From Acidobacteriota bacterium (GTDB lineage Bacteria > Acidobacteriota > Blastocatellia > RBC074), in contig JAKEHZ010000251.1 of assembly GCA_022614735.1 (NCBI GenBank), positions 1-24,214 on the forward strand: DNA of 24,214 nucleotides, written 5' to 3'. The translations under genes were made by a program, and so were the position numbers. Below the pieces are notes generated by a model, which saw only the letters and a list, made by a program, of their open reading frames with translations, did no database searches and was not told the DNA's origin. Shown here one piece after another: positions 16,519 through 24,214 of the stretch. The first letter of the stretch is position 1. Each line of letters begins with the position of its first letter.

Positions 16519-16649
16519 AAATCAAAAGGCAAAAGGCAAAAAGCAAAAGGCAAAAATAAAGAAGAAAGTTCTCATGAATCAAAACTCAAAAGGTCGGAAT
16601 TTGCTTCTTTATTTTTGCCTTTTGCTTTTTGCCTTTTGCCTTTTGATTT
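16519..16649. repeat. Palindrome with AAAAGGC heptamers between ftsY and ribD
   Basis: Perfect 46-bp arms at 16519-16564 and 16604-16649 flank a 39-base loop. Each arm holds four tandem heptamers (AAAAGGC, AAAAGGC, AAAAAGC, AAAAGGC) and then AAAAATAAAGAAG. The right arm overlaps two bases of the ftsY stop codon, and the left arm ends four bases from the ribD ATG, so the element occupies the whole gap. It adds a misleading in-frame extension to ribD and creates spurious Lys-rich ORFs. Confidence 0.92.
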
Positions 16650-17727
16650 ATTCGAACAGTCCATCAACATAAGTCCTGGGATCGAACGTGACCAGGTCAT
16701 CGGCCTTCTCGCCAATTCCACAATAACGGATAGGCAAATTCAATTCCTTTGCAATGGCCACTGCAATACCGCCTTTTGCGGTGCCATCGAGCTTTGTCAG
16801 CACCAGGCCTGTCACATCAGCAGCCTTCAGAAACTCACGCGCCTGGCTTAGACCATTCTGTCCCGTCACCGCATCAACCACGAGCAAGGTCTCGTGAGGC
16901 GCGCCCTGTACTTCACGACCGGCGATGCGCCTCATCTTTTCAAGCTCGGCCATGAGGTTTGCCTTGTTGTGCAGACGGCCTGCCGTGTCGACGATCAGCA
17001 CGTCAGCATTTCTCGCCCTGGCTGCTCTCAAGGAATCGAACAATACCGCTGCCGGATCAGTTCCCTGCTTTTGCTGAATTAATGGCACTCCGGCTCGCTC
17101 CGCCCATATCGCCAGTTGATCGGAGGCCGCAGCCCGAAAAGTGTCAGCCGCGCAGATCAACACATCGTATCCGTCTCCCTTGATGCGCTGTGCCAGTTTG
17201 CCTATTGTCGTCGTCTTGCCCGTGCCGTTAACGCCCACAACCATCATCACGTATGGCCGCACATCTTCAGGCACCGTCGTCTCGGAAGCTATGCCCCGCG
17301 CCTTCTCCGCCCTTTCGAGTATCTCAAGCAAGTGCTGCTTGATAACGCGTTTGAGCTCGTCAACATCCTTGAGAGTTTGACGGTTAACCTGTTTGCGCAC
17401 ATCTTCGATAATCTCCATCGTCGTCTGCACGCCCAGATCTGCTCCAATCAGAACTTCTTCCAGATCGTCGAGAGTCGCGGCGTCTATCTGCTTTTTGCCT
17501 TTGACGACATCCTCAAAACGAGTGGTGATATTCTCTCGTGTCGAGGCCACGGCTTTGCGGAATCGATCCAGGAATTTCTCTTCTTCAACTATTTCTTTGG
17601 CACCAGACTCAAGTGGTACCTCTGCTTGCTGAGTCTGATCAGCTATTTCTACTTCCGGCTCCGGCGGGAGATTCAATCCCAAAGAGATGAAATCACTGCC
17701 ACCTTTACGTTTCCAGAAAATACCCAT
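16648..17727 (-). CDS. ftsY: Signal recognition particle receptor FtsY
   Basis: A 359-residue GTPase that docks SRP-ribosome complexes at the inner membrane for co-translational insertion. An acidic N-terminal A region (about 20-52) precedes the NG domain. The helical N part begins near 52 (FLDRFRKAVASTREN). GTPase motifs are GVNGTGKT at 165-172 (G1), DTFRAAA at 195-201 (G2), DTAGR at 247-251 (G3) and TKLDG at 311-315 (G4), followed by GIGEKADDLVTFDP typical of the SRP GTPase closing region. The length is normal for an FtsY with a short A domain. The gene lies downstream of the MFS transporter across the palindrome at 17756-17852, and its stop codon overlaps the next palindrome. Confidence 0.97.
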   Translation of the reverse strand: MGIFWKRKGGSDFISLGLNLPPEPEVEIADQTQQAEVPLESGAKEIVEEEKFLDRFRKAVASTRENITTRFEDVVKGKKQIDAATLDDLEEVLIGADLGVQTTMEIIEDVRKQVNRQTLKDVDELKRVIKQHLLEILERAEKARGIASETTVPEDVRPYVMMVVGVNGTGKTTTIGKLAQRIKGDGYDVLICAADTFRAAASDQLAIWAERAGVPLIQQKQGTDPAAVLFDSLRAARARNADVLIVDTAGRLHNKANLMAELEKMRRIAGREVQGAPHETLLVVDAVTGQNGLSQAREFLKAADVTGLVLTKLDGTAKGGIAVAIAKELNLPIRYCGIGEKADDLVTFDPRTYVDGLFE

Positions 17728-17755
17728 AACTTAATATCCCAAATCTCGTAGACGG

Positions 17756-17852
17756 AAGAGAGAATACGAAACAAACGAAAATAACGAACCAAACGAAAAA
17801 CTGTGGCCTTTTCGTTTGTTTCGTTATTTTCGTTTGTTTCGTATTCTCTCTT
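17756..17852. repeat. Palindrome of GAATACGAAACAAACG type between the MFS gene and ftsY
   Basis: 44-bp arms at 17756-17799 and 17809-17852 are complementary except for one base (17789), around a 9-base loop. Each arm starts AAGAGAGAATACGAAACA and contains two copies of CGAAACAAACGAAAA (one altered on the left). It lies 8 bases after the MFS stop codon and 28 bases before the ftsY start. It is the cleanest member of the GAATACGAAACA family. Confidence 0.93.
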
Positions 17853-17860
17853 AGCATTCT

Positions 17861-19063
17861 TCAATCGCCGACGGCAAGCGCTTCTTTCGCCGGCAAGCCA
17901 ATCTCACGCCCATCTTTCGGGTAGCGCCACAACAAGAGGGCTGAGATGAGCGGCATAAATGACATGACCATGAGTGCGCGCGTAAATCCATATCGCTCGC
18001 TCATCGCTCCGACCAGTGGCGTCATCAGCGCTCCCGCACCCCACGCAAAGCCCATCATCAGGGCCGAAACAGTGCTTGAGCCACCGGGCACCAGTCTCTG
18101 CGCCATAACAACGCTTATCGGAATCGGTAAATTCAATACCGTTCCGCCGGCCATCAACAACGCATAACTGATTACTCCGTTTGTCGAGAACGACGTAAGC
18201 AGCAGCGGCGCAGCCAGCAGCATTGACACGAGCGAAACTCGCCGGGCGCCAAGGCGATCTGCCAATGCCCCGCCGAAAAACCCGCCGACCCCTCCGAAGA
18301 ACAAAAAGCCGGCCAGCACCCAGCTGATCGCCGTCGTTGTCAGCCCATCTTGTTGGAGCGAAAACGGCAGGTACGTCTGCACGCTGACCGATGCAGCCGA
18401 GCGTAAAACCACGGCGAAATAGAGTAACGTCAGCGGCGCCCAGGCTGCGCGTAGAGCGTCAATCAACGAAGGCGCCTCGACATCGCGTCCTCTTTTTTCC
18501 AGCGAAGGACAATAGCGGAAGAGCACAACCCAAAATGCCAGCCCCCACATGACCGTATACCAGCTATTATCCAATCCAAACCGGGTCACCACGGCAGCGA
18601 CTAAAACCGGGCCGAGGGCATAACCAACTGTGCCGGATGACGAAAAAATCGACATCACCATGCCCTGATGCTTTCCGCGTCCATCTTCAGAGGCCGCACG
18701 CGAAACCAGGGCCGCGCTCTGCGGGTGAAACATCCCGACACCGATGCCGCCAAAAATCACCAGCATCATCAACACCGGCAGGCTGTTGGCCATCCCCATA
18801 CTCGAGAGAAAAATCGCGGCAACGAGCGGCCCAAAGACAGCCATCGAGCGTTTTAAATACCTATCCGAGATCACCCCATAGACCGGCTGCATCAACGACG
18901 AAGCGATTGTCAGCGTCGGCGGCAGCAACCCGACCTGCGCCGGCGGCAGATGGAGCTTCGCAGCCATCAAAGGCAACAATTGAAAAAGGAAGCTCGAATA
19001 GGAGTCCATCACGAAGTGTGCAGTTGAAAGCAATCCGATTGTAAATTTGTTCTTTCTGTCCAT
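17861..19063 (-). CDS. MFS transporter, fosmidomycin-resistance (Fsr)-like
   Basis: A 400-residue polytopic membrane protein with the hydrophobicity of a 12-helix major facilitator. It opens with LLSTAHFVMDSYSSFLFQLLPLMAAKLHL and contains QPVYGVISDRYLKR, the loop motif between helices 2 and 3, and GGIGVGMFHPQSAALVSRAA, the GxFHP signature typical of Fsr-type exporters. The second half has FGGALADRLGARRVSL as the matching internal loop. Fsr relatives export drugs or small metabolites; the real substrate is unknown. It starts five bases after the stop of the C26 hydrolase gene and is surely cotranscribed with it. Confidence 0.92.
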   Translation of the reverse strand: MDRKNKFTIGLLSTAHFVMDSYSSFLFQLLPLMAAKLHLPPAQVGLLPPTLTIASSLMQPVYGVISDRYLKRSMAVFGPLVAAIFLSSMGMANSLPVLMMLVIFGGIGVGMFHPQSAALVSRAASEDGRGKHQGMVMSIFSSSGTVGYALGPVLVAAVVTRFGLDNSWYTVMWGLAFWVVLFRYCPSLEKRGRDVEAPSLIDALRAAWAPLTLLYFAVVLRSAASVSVQTYLPFSLQQDGLTTTAISWVLAGFLFFGGVGGFFGGALADRLGARRVSLVSMLLAAPLLLTSFSTNGVISYALLMAGGTVLNLPIPISVVMAQRLVPGGSSTVSALMMGFAWGAGALMTPLVGAMSERYGFTRALMVMSFMPLISALLLWRYPKDGREIGLPAKEALAVGD

Positions 19064-19068
19064 TTTGT

Positions 19069-19821
19069 TTAGCCGCGGAATTGTCTGGCCGCTTCAATAA
19101 ATCTCTCGAAAATCGCCTTCGAAAAATTGTCTCGCTCCCAACCGATCTCAGGATGCCATTGCACGCCGAGCACGAAACGGTCGGGACGCGAATCAACCAC
19201 TGCCTCGATCACCCCATCGTGTGCGCGAGCGACCACGCGCAAATCGCGCCCGACTTGCTTGATCGACTGATGATGACTGCTGTTGACGCGCGCCGAATCA
19301 CCGCCGGCCAGCTTCGCAAGCAACGAATTACTCTCGATCCCGATGTGATGCGATGGGCGGTCGTAAACCCGACCCTGTTCGTGCTTAATCAGGTTTGAGG
19401 TTTGTGATTCGATGTCCTGAATCAGCGTCCCGCCACGAGACACATTGAGTGATTGTATTCCGAAGCAAATCGCCAAAACCGGCATTTTACGCTTTTCAGC
19501 AGCCTCAAGCAGGATCAAGTCCGTCTGGTCGCGCTCGGGCACAACCGATCCGAGTTTCGGATGTGGTTCTTCTCCATAGAAGAGCGGATCGATGTCACTA
19601 TCGCTGCCCGAGAGCATCAGCCCCTCAATTTTCTCAGCGACCGCACTGAGGTACTTCGGATCGGGAATCAGTGGGATGTAGACCGGTATACCCCCAAAGG
19701 CTTCTATGGCTTCGGCGTAATAACGCCTCAGATAGAAAGTGTTTTCAGCATCGAGCCGTGTGGTGATGCCGATCAGCGGGTATGTTGTCACCGGGGCCGT
19801 GGATAAAGACGACCGAGGCAA
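19069..19821 (-). CDS. Gamma-glutamyl-gamma-aminobutyrate hydrolase family (class I amidotransferase-like, C26)
   Basis: A 250-residue protein. A class-I glutamine-amidotransferase fold is indicated by YPLIGIT (14-20), LMLSGSDSDIDP (69-79), nucleophile Cys119 in PVLAICFGIQSLN, HHQSIKQVG (183-191) and His223/Glu225 in GVQWHPE. PuuD-type relatives hydrolyse gamma-glutamyl amides such as gamma-glutamyl-GABA. The elbow reads ICFGIQ where many relatives have ICRGxQ, so the substrate may differ. The start is a TTG at 19821, supported by AAGGAG nine bases upstream; a GTG at 19791 is a weaker option. The MFS gene follows after five bases, so this enzyme and exporter may handle the same compound (inference). 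Confidence 0.92.
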   Translation of the reverse strand: MPRSSLSTAPVTTYPLIGITTRLDAENTFYLRRYYAEAIEAFGGIPVYIPLIPDPKYLSAVAEKIEGLMLSGSDSDIDPLFYGEEPHPKLGSVVPERDQTDLILLEAAEKRKMPVLAICFGIQSLNVSRGGTLIQDIESQTSNLIKHEQGRVYDRPSHHIGIESNSLLAKLAGGDSARVNSSHHQSIKQVGRDLRVVARAHDGVIEAVVDSRPDRFVLGVQWHPEIGWERDNFSKAIFERFIEAARQFRG

Positions 19822-19830
19822 ATGCTAATG

Positions 19831-19836
19831 CTCCTT
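19831..19836 (-). promoter_or_regulatory. Shine-Dalgarno deciding a TTG start
   Basis: On the reverse strand AAGGAG lies nine bases before the TTG at 19821. No ATG in this frame precedes the conserved YPLIGIT motif, so this site decides the start of the C26 hydrolase. The rest of the 113-bp gap up to 19934 shows no palindrome or promoter that I can support. Confidence 0.6.
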
Positions 19837-19934
19837 CAATGATGTCAACCAGTAAATTGAGAGTTTAAGCGGTGATGTAGGGCTTGTCAAAAAGATGCGT
19901 TGAGGCGGAGCTGACGAAGAGAATCTGTGTGGTC

Positions 19935-20792
19935 TTAATCTTCAAAACTGTAATTGACCAACTGCACCCCCTCCTCATTCACCAATGCCATGATTTCCGG
20001 ATCGGTTAGTAACTGCAGCTCAATCATTCGCGATTGCCGTAATCTGGTCTTAACATTTTCAAGTTGATCATCTACATAACCCGGATGGCACATCAATTCG
20101 CTCACGCCTTCAGGCAACTGCTCGATCAATTCCCGAAGCCATTGCCTGGTCCAAAACCCGGTTTGCGAAATGCCAAAGAAAGCTTCGGTGGTCTTCACCC
20201 CCGATCTCGAAAGCCTCGAGGTACTGATGCGGCACAGCTGCGCCAAACCTAGCGCGCCGATGCTCTGCGTGAGTAGTTTGAAAGAGCCGAATTGACCACT
20301 GGGACTCCAGTCTTCACGTGGCGACCGAACTGCGCCGATACCATAATCTTTGATCGTTTCTATGATCGCAGCGCAAACCTGCGGCAAGGCATGAGCATGC
20401 TTATGGCTGTCGATATGTGTCAAACATAAGCCGGCATCGAGCGCCTTTTCGATCTGCGCGCGCAACTCGATGACCACTTCTTCGACGCGCAATCGCCCCA
20501 GAAACAAGCGTCTGGCCAGTGCTGTGCTGGTGCCTAAAAACTCGCCGAGATTATTGGTCAGACTGCGAACTCGCGAGACCTCAGCAAGAGGTCTTCCCTG
20601 TGTGACGTTGAAATGTAAGCCGATACCGAGAGAGGGATTTTTCTTCGCCAGAATCACCGCATGATCGAAGGCGGGCATATTTGCCATGATTGTCGCGCTG
20701 GTGATGATGCCGCGCGTGTGTCCATCGATTACCGCGCGATTGATCCCTGCAGTCAAACCGAAGTCGTCTGCATTGACGATTAGGAACCTCAT
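19935..20792 (-). CDS. ChbG/HpnK (YdjC-like) carbohydrate deacetylase
   Basis: A 285-residue metal-dependent deacetylase-fold protein. The marks are ADDFG (8-12), GIGLHFNVTQGRPL (56-69) and THIDSHKHAHALP (125-137), which supply Asp and His metal ligands; a late MCHPGYVDD gives another His. ChbG deacetylates chito-oligosaccharides, and HpnK is a family member found in hopanoid-glycolipid clusters. The ATG overlaps the stop of the upstream membrane protein gene (ATGA at 20789-20792). That protein resembles HpnL, so the pair matches an hpnK-hpnL arrangement, but no other hopanoid gene is in the window, so a role in another glycolipid is equally possible. Confidence 0.9.
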   Translation of the reverse strand: MRFLIVNADDFGLTAGINRAVIDGHTRGIITSATIMANMPAFDHAVILAKKNPSLGIGLHFNVTQGRPLAEVSRVRSLTNNLGEFLGTSTALARRLFLGRLRVEEVVIELRAQIEKALDAGLCLTHIDSHKHAHALPQVCAAIIETIKDYGIGAVRSPREDWSPSGQFGSFKLLTQSIGALGLAQLCRISTSRLSRSGVKTTEAFFGISQTGFWTRQWLRELIEQLPEGVSELMCHPGYVDDQLENVKTRLRQSRMIELQLLTDPEIMALVNEEGVQLVNYSFED

Positions 20793-21781
20793 TCGCCCTT
20801 TCGCGCTGCGGACAGGAAAAATAACCCAATCCCTATCCAGAAAAACATCCTTATCTTACGGATTATCGCAAGCGCAACTCCCACTGTCGCGCCATAGCCC
20901 AGCGTGCTGGTCATGAGGCCCGTGCCCGCTTCATCGACACCAACCAGGGCGGGCACAAAGATAAAAGCGATGTTTATTGCCCGGTTAATCGCCTCGAGCA
21001 TAAACGACGTTGCGATAGTCAGATCCACACCGATCAAACTCAGTGTCGCGTAAATTTCGACTACTCCTGCAATGTGAAAAGCCGCCTGACACAAACCGAC
21101 CAGGAGGAAATCCAGCGGACGCCGCGCATAAAAATCAAATACGTAATCTTCCAACCTGCGCAGGTGTCCGATTTTTTCATCAACCCAGCCCCGCTTCGGT
21201 CCCTCACGAATTACCGATTGACTCAGTATCGCGGCGATATTCGAACCGAGATTCATTCGGCGGCCGATCACAACAAACGTTGCAGTGGATAAGACCAGCA
21301 CAACTGCCAGCGACCCAAGCACCGCTGTGCGCAGTGATTCGTTCAATCCGAAACTGGCCAGCAATGCGATCGCTCCGGCCATGACCATGAGGCAGCTTGA
21401 AACCGCATAGGCAATATTCTCGACCGCGAGCGAAGATATGCCGGAAGATAAGGTGAGCTTATCGCCGAGGGCGACAACCTTCATCGGCTCGGCCACGAGA
21501 GGGCCAAATGTCAAATCTCCAATCGCTTCGCCGGCCAGACGCGCGCGCCATAACGTCCAAAACCCGATCCGGCGCTCTTCCGTGGTCATACATCGCAACC
21601 ACGAGAAGCTGCGCGAGAGATATCGAATCGACGAGATAGCTAGGATAAGCAGGAATCCGAATCCGAGTGAACGTACATGCGCCCATATTTCCGCCGGACC
21701 TGTCTCTTTGATGACGTAAATGAAGAGCGCAATTCCGATGATTGCGGAGGTGAGGGCGAGAAAGCGGGAGCGAAGCTTCAT
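20789..21781 (-). CDS. Lysylphosphatidylglycerol synthase TM-region / HpnL-like flippase-domain protein
   Basis: A 330-residue inner-membrane protein with about eight hydrophobic segments (first at 8-25; others near 37-55, 120-145, 150-172, 225-245, 255-280 and 300-325). It fits the LPG-synthase-TM/UPF0104 family by RARLAGEAIGDLTFGPLVAEPMKV (about 80-103) and the FVPALVGVDEAGTG region near 280. It lacks the cytosolic aminoacyl-transferase half of MprF, so it is the stand-alone membrane part, as in HpnL. Lipid or glycolipid translocation is the usual guess. It overlaps the ChbG/HpnK-like gene by four bases, so the two products probably act on the same lipid-linked sugar (inference). Confidence 0.87.
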   Translation of the reverse strand: MKLRSRFLALTSAIIGIALFIYVIKETGPAEIWAHVRSLGFGFLLILAISSIRYLSRSFSWLRCMTTEERRIGFWTLWRARLAGEAIGDLTFGPLVAEPMKVVALGDKLTLSSGISSLAVENIAYAVSSCLMVMAGAIALLASFGLNESLRTAVLGSLAVVLVLSTATFVVIGRRMNLGSNIAAILSQSVIREGPKRGWVDEKIGHLRRLEDYVFDFYARRPLDFLLVGLCQAAFHIAGVVEIYATLSLIGVDLTIATSFMLEAINRAINIAFIFVPALVGVDEAGTGLMTSTLGYGATVGVALAIIRKIRMFFWIGIGLFFLSAARKGE

Positions 21782-21811
21782 TTATAAGGCAATCGGATGC
21801 TAGCGGTAATT

Positions 21812-22044
21812 GAAGAGAGAAAACGAAACAAACGAAAAGATATGAGTTTTTGGCAAGTTTCATCTTCCGGCTAACAGTTTCAACACAAAGGGTCAAAGGG
21901 TCAAAGGGTCAAAGGAGGATAAATGCATGATTTTACTCTTCTTTGACCCTTTGACCCTTTGACCCTTTGTGTTGAAACTGTTAGCTAATTTCGGCTTCGT
22001 AGGAAACTTGCCGAATTTTTTCGTTTGTTTCGTATTCTCTCTTC
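21812..22044. repeat. Composite nested palindrome between the permease and the HpnL-like gene
   Basis: The outer arms 21812-21838 and 22018-22044 are complementary at 26 of 27 positions and read GAAGAGAGAAAACGAAACA on the left and GAAGAGAGAATACGAAACA on the right (reverse strand). Inside them GGCAAGTTTC occurs at 21852-21861 and inverted at 22003-22012. At the centre sits a second full palindrome (21870-21985). The outer right end is one base from the permease stop codon. The layout looks like the 17756-type element carrying the 8433-type element in its loop. Confidence 0.9.
21870..21985. repeat. Palindrome with GGGTCAAA octamers, copy 2
   Basis: Perfect 45-bp arms at 21870-21914 and 21941-21985 surround a 26-base loop. 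The arms match those at 8433-8543 over GTTTCAACACAAAG and the GGTCAAAG units, and the loops share GGA(G/T)AAATGC-like sequence. At 8436/8540 copy 1 has A-T where copy 2 has C-G (21875/21980), a compensatory change. The flanks TTCCGG (left) and CTAATTTCG (right) are also shared by the two copies. Confidence 0.92.
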
Positions 22045-22045
22045 C

Positions 22046-23149
<1,104 letters not shown>

Positions 23150-23168
23150 TAAAAAATCCGATAATAAT

Positions 23169-23205
23169 GAAACTTGCCCAACTTTTCGTTTATTTCGTAT
23201 TCTCC
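23169..23205. repeat. Half element of the GAATACGAA family directly after alaS
   Basis: On the reverse strand, immediately after the alaS TAA, the sequence reads GGAGAATACGAAATAAACG, then AAAAGTTGGGCAAGTTTC. It matches one arm of the composite element at 21812-22044 (GAATACGAAACAAACGAAAA ... GGCAAGTTTC) and, without gaps over 34 bases, the motif at 14507-14540. No inverted partner is present in the 56-bp gap, so it is a single arm or remnant. Confidence 0.75.
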
Positions 23206-24214
23206 TTACACTCCAAGCATTCGCTCAATGATTTGAGGCACGGCCTTCAGTGTTTCATCCAGCTTCTCAGGCAGAACCCCACCTTCGGCCAAATCCGACT
23301 TGCCTCCGCCCTTCTTGCCGCTGATCGCTGTCAGCTCCTTGATCACTTCGACCGCCTGCACACGAGTTGTCGCGTCTTTCGAAACCATCACAACCAGCGA
23401 GGCTGTGCCGTTGGCGACTTCTCCGAGTACGACCACGCCGGGCGCGATGCGTTTGGAGAGCGAATCCGCAAGCTGGCGCCGCCCATCTCTCCCCAGGTTA
23501 TCGACTTTGCGGACGAGGACCTTGAGCCCATTGATCTCTGCGATCTTTTCGTCAGCCGGTGCGGATGCGCCTTGCGCGAGTTTCAGCTTCAACCTCTCGA
23601 TCTCACGCTGCTGCTCACGCAACTGCAGCTGTAAACGCTCAACCTCGCTCGGCAGACTGCGCGGCGCAGTATTGAGCTTGGCCGCAGCTTCGGCGAGCAA
23701 CGCTTCGGTCTGCTGGAACCGCTCATACGCGCCCTTGCCTGTGACTGCTTCAATGCGGCGGATGCCCGAGGCAATCGAAGCCTCTGAAATGATCTTGAAC
23801 GCGCCGATATCTCCGGTCGCGTTGACATGCGTGCCTCCACAGAGTTCGGTCGAAAACCCGGGCACACTGACAACGCGCACAGTATCGCTGTACTTCTCAC
23901 CGAAGAGCGCCATCGCTCCACTCGCCAATGCATCGTCCAGCGCTTTCTCTTCCTTCGAAACGACGGTGTTCTTGAGCGTCTCGTTATTGACGATGCGTTC
24001 AATCTCTGCGATCTCATCAGTCGTCAAAGAGGCGAAGTGTGTGAAATCGAAGCGCAACCGATCCGGCGCGACTACCGAACCCGCCTGCTTGACGTGCGGC
24101 CCCAGGACTTCTTGCAGCGCGGCATGCAGCAAATGCGTGGCCGTGTGATTGCCCATCGTGCGCGCGCGCTTCTCAGCATCAACATGCGCGTTGACCGTGT
24201 CCCCGGTCTTCAAC
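23206..24214 (-). CDS. alaS: Alanine-tRNA ligase, C-terminal part (partial at window end)
   Basis: 336 codons of the C-terminal part are visible, and the frame runs out of the window, so the catalytic N-terminal domain is missing here, not truncated in the genome as far as can be seen. The editing domain has HTATHLLHAAL with the zinc ligands HxxxH, the FDFTHF segment, and the second zinc motif in LCGGTHVNATGDIGAFKI followed by GIRRIEAVTG. A coiled linker (about 170-205, LQLQLREQQREIERLKLKL) leads to a DHHA1-like C-terminal domain ending GGGKSDLAEGG and IIERMLGV. The enzyme charges tRNA-Ala and clears Ser/Gly mischarging. The stop codon is directly followed by a repeat half-element. Confidence 0.97.
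   Translation of the reverse strand, partial: LKTGDTVNAHVDAEKRARTMGNHTATHLLHAALQEVLGPHVKQAGSVVAPDRLRFDFTHFASLTTDEIAEIERIVNNETLKNTVVSKEEKALDDALASGAMALFGEKYSDTVRVVSVPGFSTELCGGTHVNATGDIGAFKIISEASIASGIRRIEAVTGKGAYERFQQTEALLAEAAAKLNTAPRSLPSEVERLQLQLREQQREIERLKLKLAQGASAPADEKIAEINGLKVLVRKVDNLGRDGRRQLADSLSKRIAPGVVVLGEVANGTASLVVMVSKDATTRVQAVEVIKELTAISGKKGGGKSDLAEGGVLPEKLDETLKAVPQIIERMLGV

Noticed and set aside
15951..16559. 202-codon open frame on the + strand opposite ribD
   Set aside because: It is antisense to well-conserved ribD codons and shows no recognisable protein features.
16513..16851. Open frame on the + strand starting MEKSKGKRQKAKGK
   Set aside because: It is the translated palindrome read through into antisense ftsY; composition and position show no independent coding signal.
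17673..17864. 63-codon frame on the - strand across the 17756-17852 palindrome
   Set aside because: It consists of translated repeat (ETNENNETNEK) plus the start of ftsY in another frame.
8433..22044. The palindromes as ordinary rho-independent terminators
   Set aside because: Stems are far too long and AT-rich and lack a following T-tract; they also occur between codirectional genes and upstream of sucC. A terminating role is still possible but not by the standard signature.
23300..24148. 282-codon open frame on the + strand opposite alaS
   Set aside because: Antisense shadow of alaS; Ser/Arg-rich low-complexity translation typical of the complementary frame.

Overview
The window looks like a chromosomal piece of a Gram-negative, soil-type bacterium, most likely of the Acidobacteriota. 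This rests on a 1136-residue Oar-like TonB-dependent receptor with an N-terminal carboxypeptidase-regulatory-like domain, stand-alone TonB C-terminal proteins, RNase J in a diderm background, and moderate GC content judged by eye. Phylum is inferred from gene style, not from a marker search. No tRNA, rRNA, CRISPR array, transposase or integrase was seen.

Region 1 (1-4682, + strand) is a tight four-gene run of poorly characterised envelope proteins: a long repetitive coiled coil with a C-terminal membrane anchor (cut by the window start), a signal-peptide/Pro-Thr-rich/one-TM protein, an exported Ppx/GppA-like (ASKHA fold) protein whose phosphate loops are degenerate, and a TonB C-terminal protein. 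Genes 2-3 overlap by ATGA and genes 3-4 by TAATG. The last junction is drawn out into six copies of a 12-bp repeat carrying repeated stop/start modules. A large TonB-dependent receptor follows (5015-8425) after a 332-bp gap with a hairpin.

Region 2 (8589-12417) holds a secreted GH16 glycoside hydrolase, a DUF2087 protein, sucC without sucD beside it, and a secreted protein of unknown function.

Region 3 (12793-24214, all - strand) is mostly housekeeping. In transcription order it runs alaS (partial), an FtsX/MacB-type permease, an HpnL-like flippase and an overlapping ChbG/HpnK-like deacetylase, a class-I amidotransferase-like C26 hydrolase with an MFS exporter, ftsY, ribD, rsmA and rnj.

The most striking feature is non-coding. 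From 8.4 kb onward, eight gene ends carry a palindromic or half-palindromic element that abuts or overlaps the stop codon (8433-8543, 11244-11428, 12718-12791, 14507-14540, 16519-16649, 17756-17852, 21812-22044, 23169-23205); a ninth lies upstream of sucC (9919-9995). Arms reach 85 bp with one mismatch. Several arms are built from 7- or 8-bp tandem units. Six loci share the end motif GAATACGAAACA or a close variant, and one palindrome type occurs twice 13.4 kb apart with a compensatory base-pair change. This looks like a dispersed stop-codon-associated palindrome family. The exported Ppx-like operon is the second candidate for an undescribed system.
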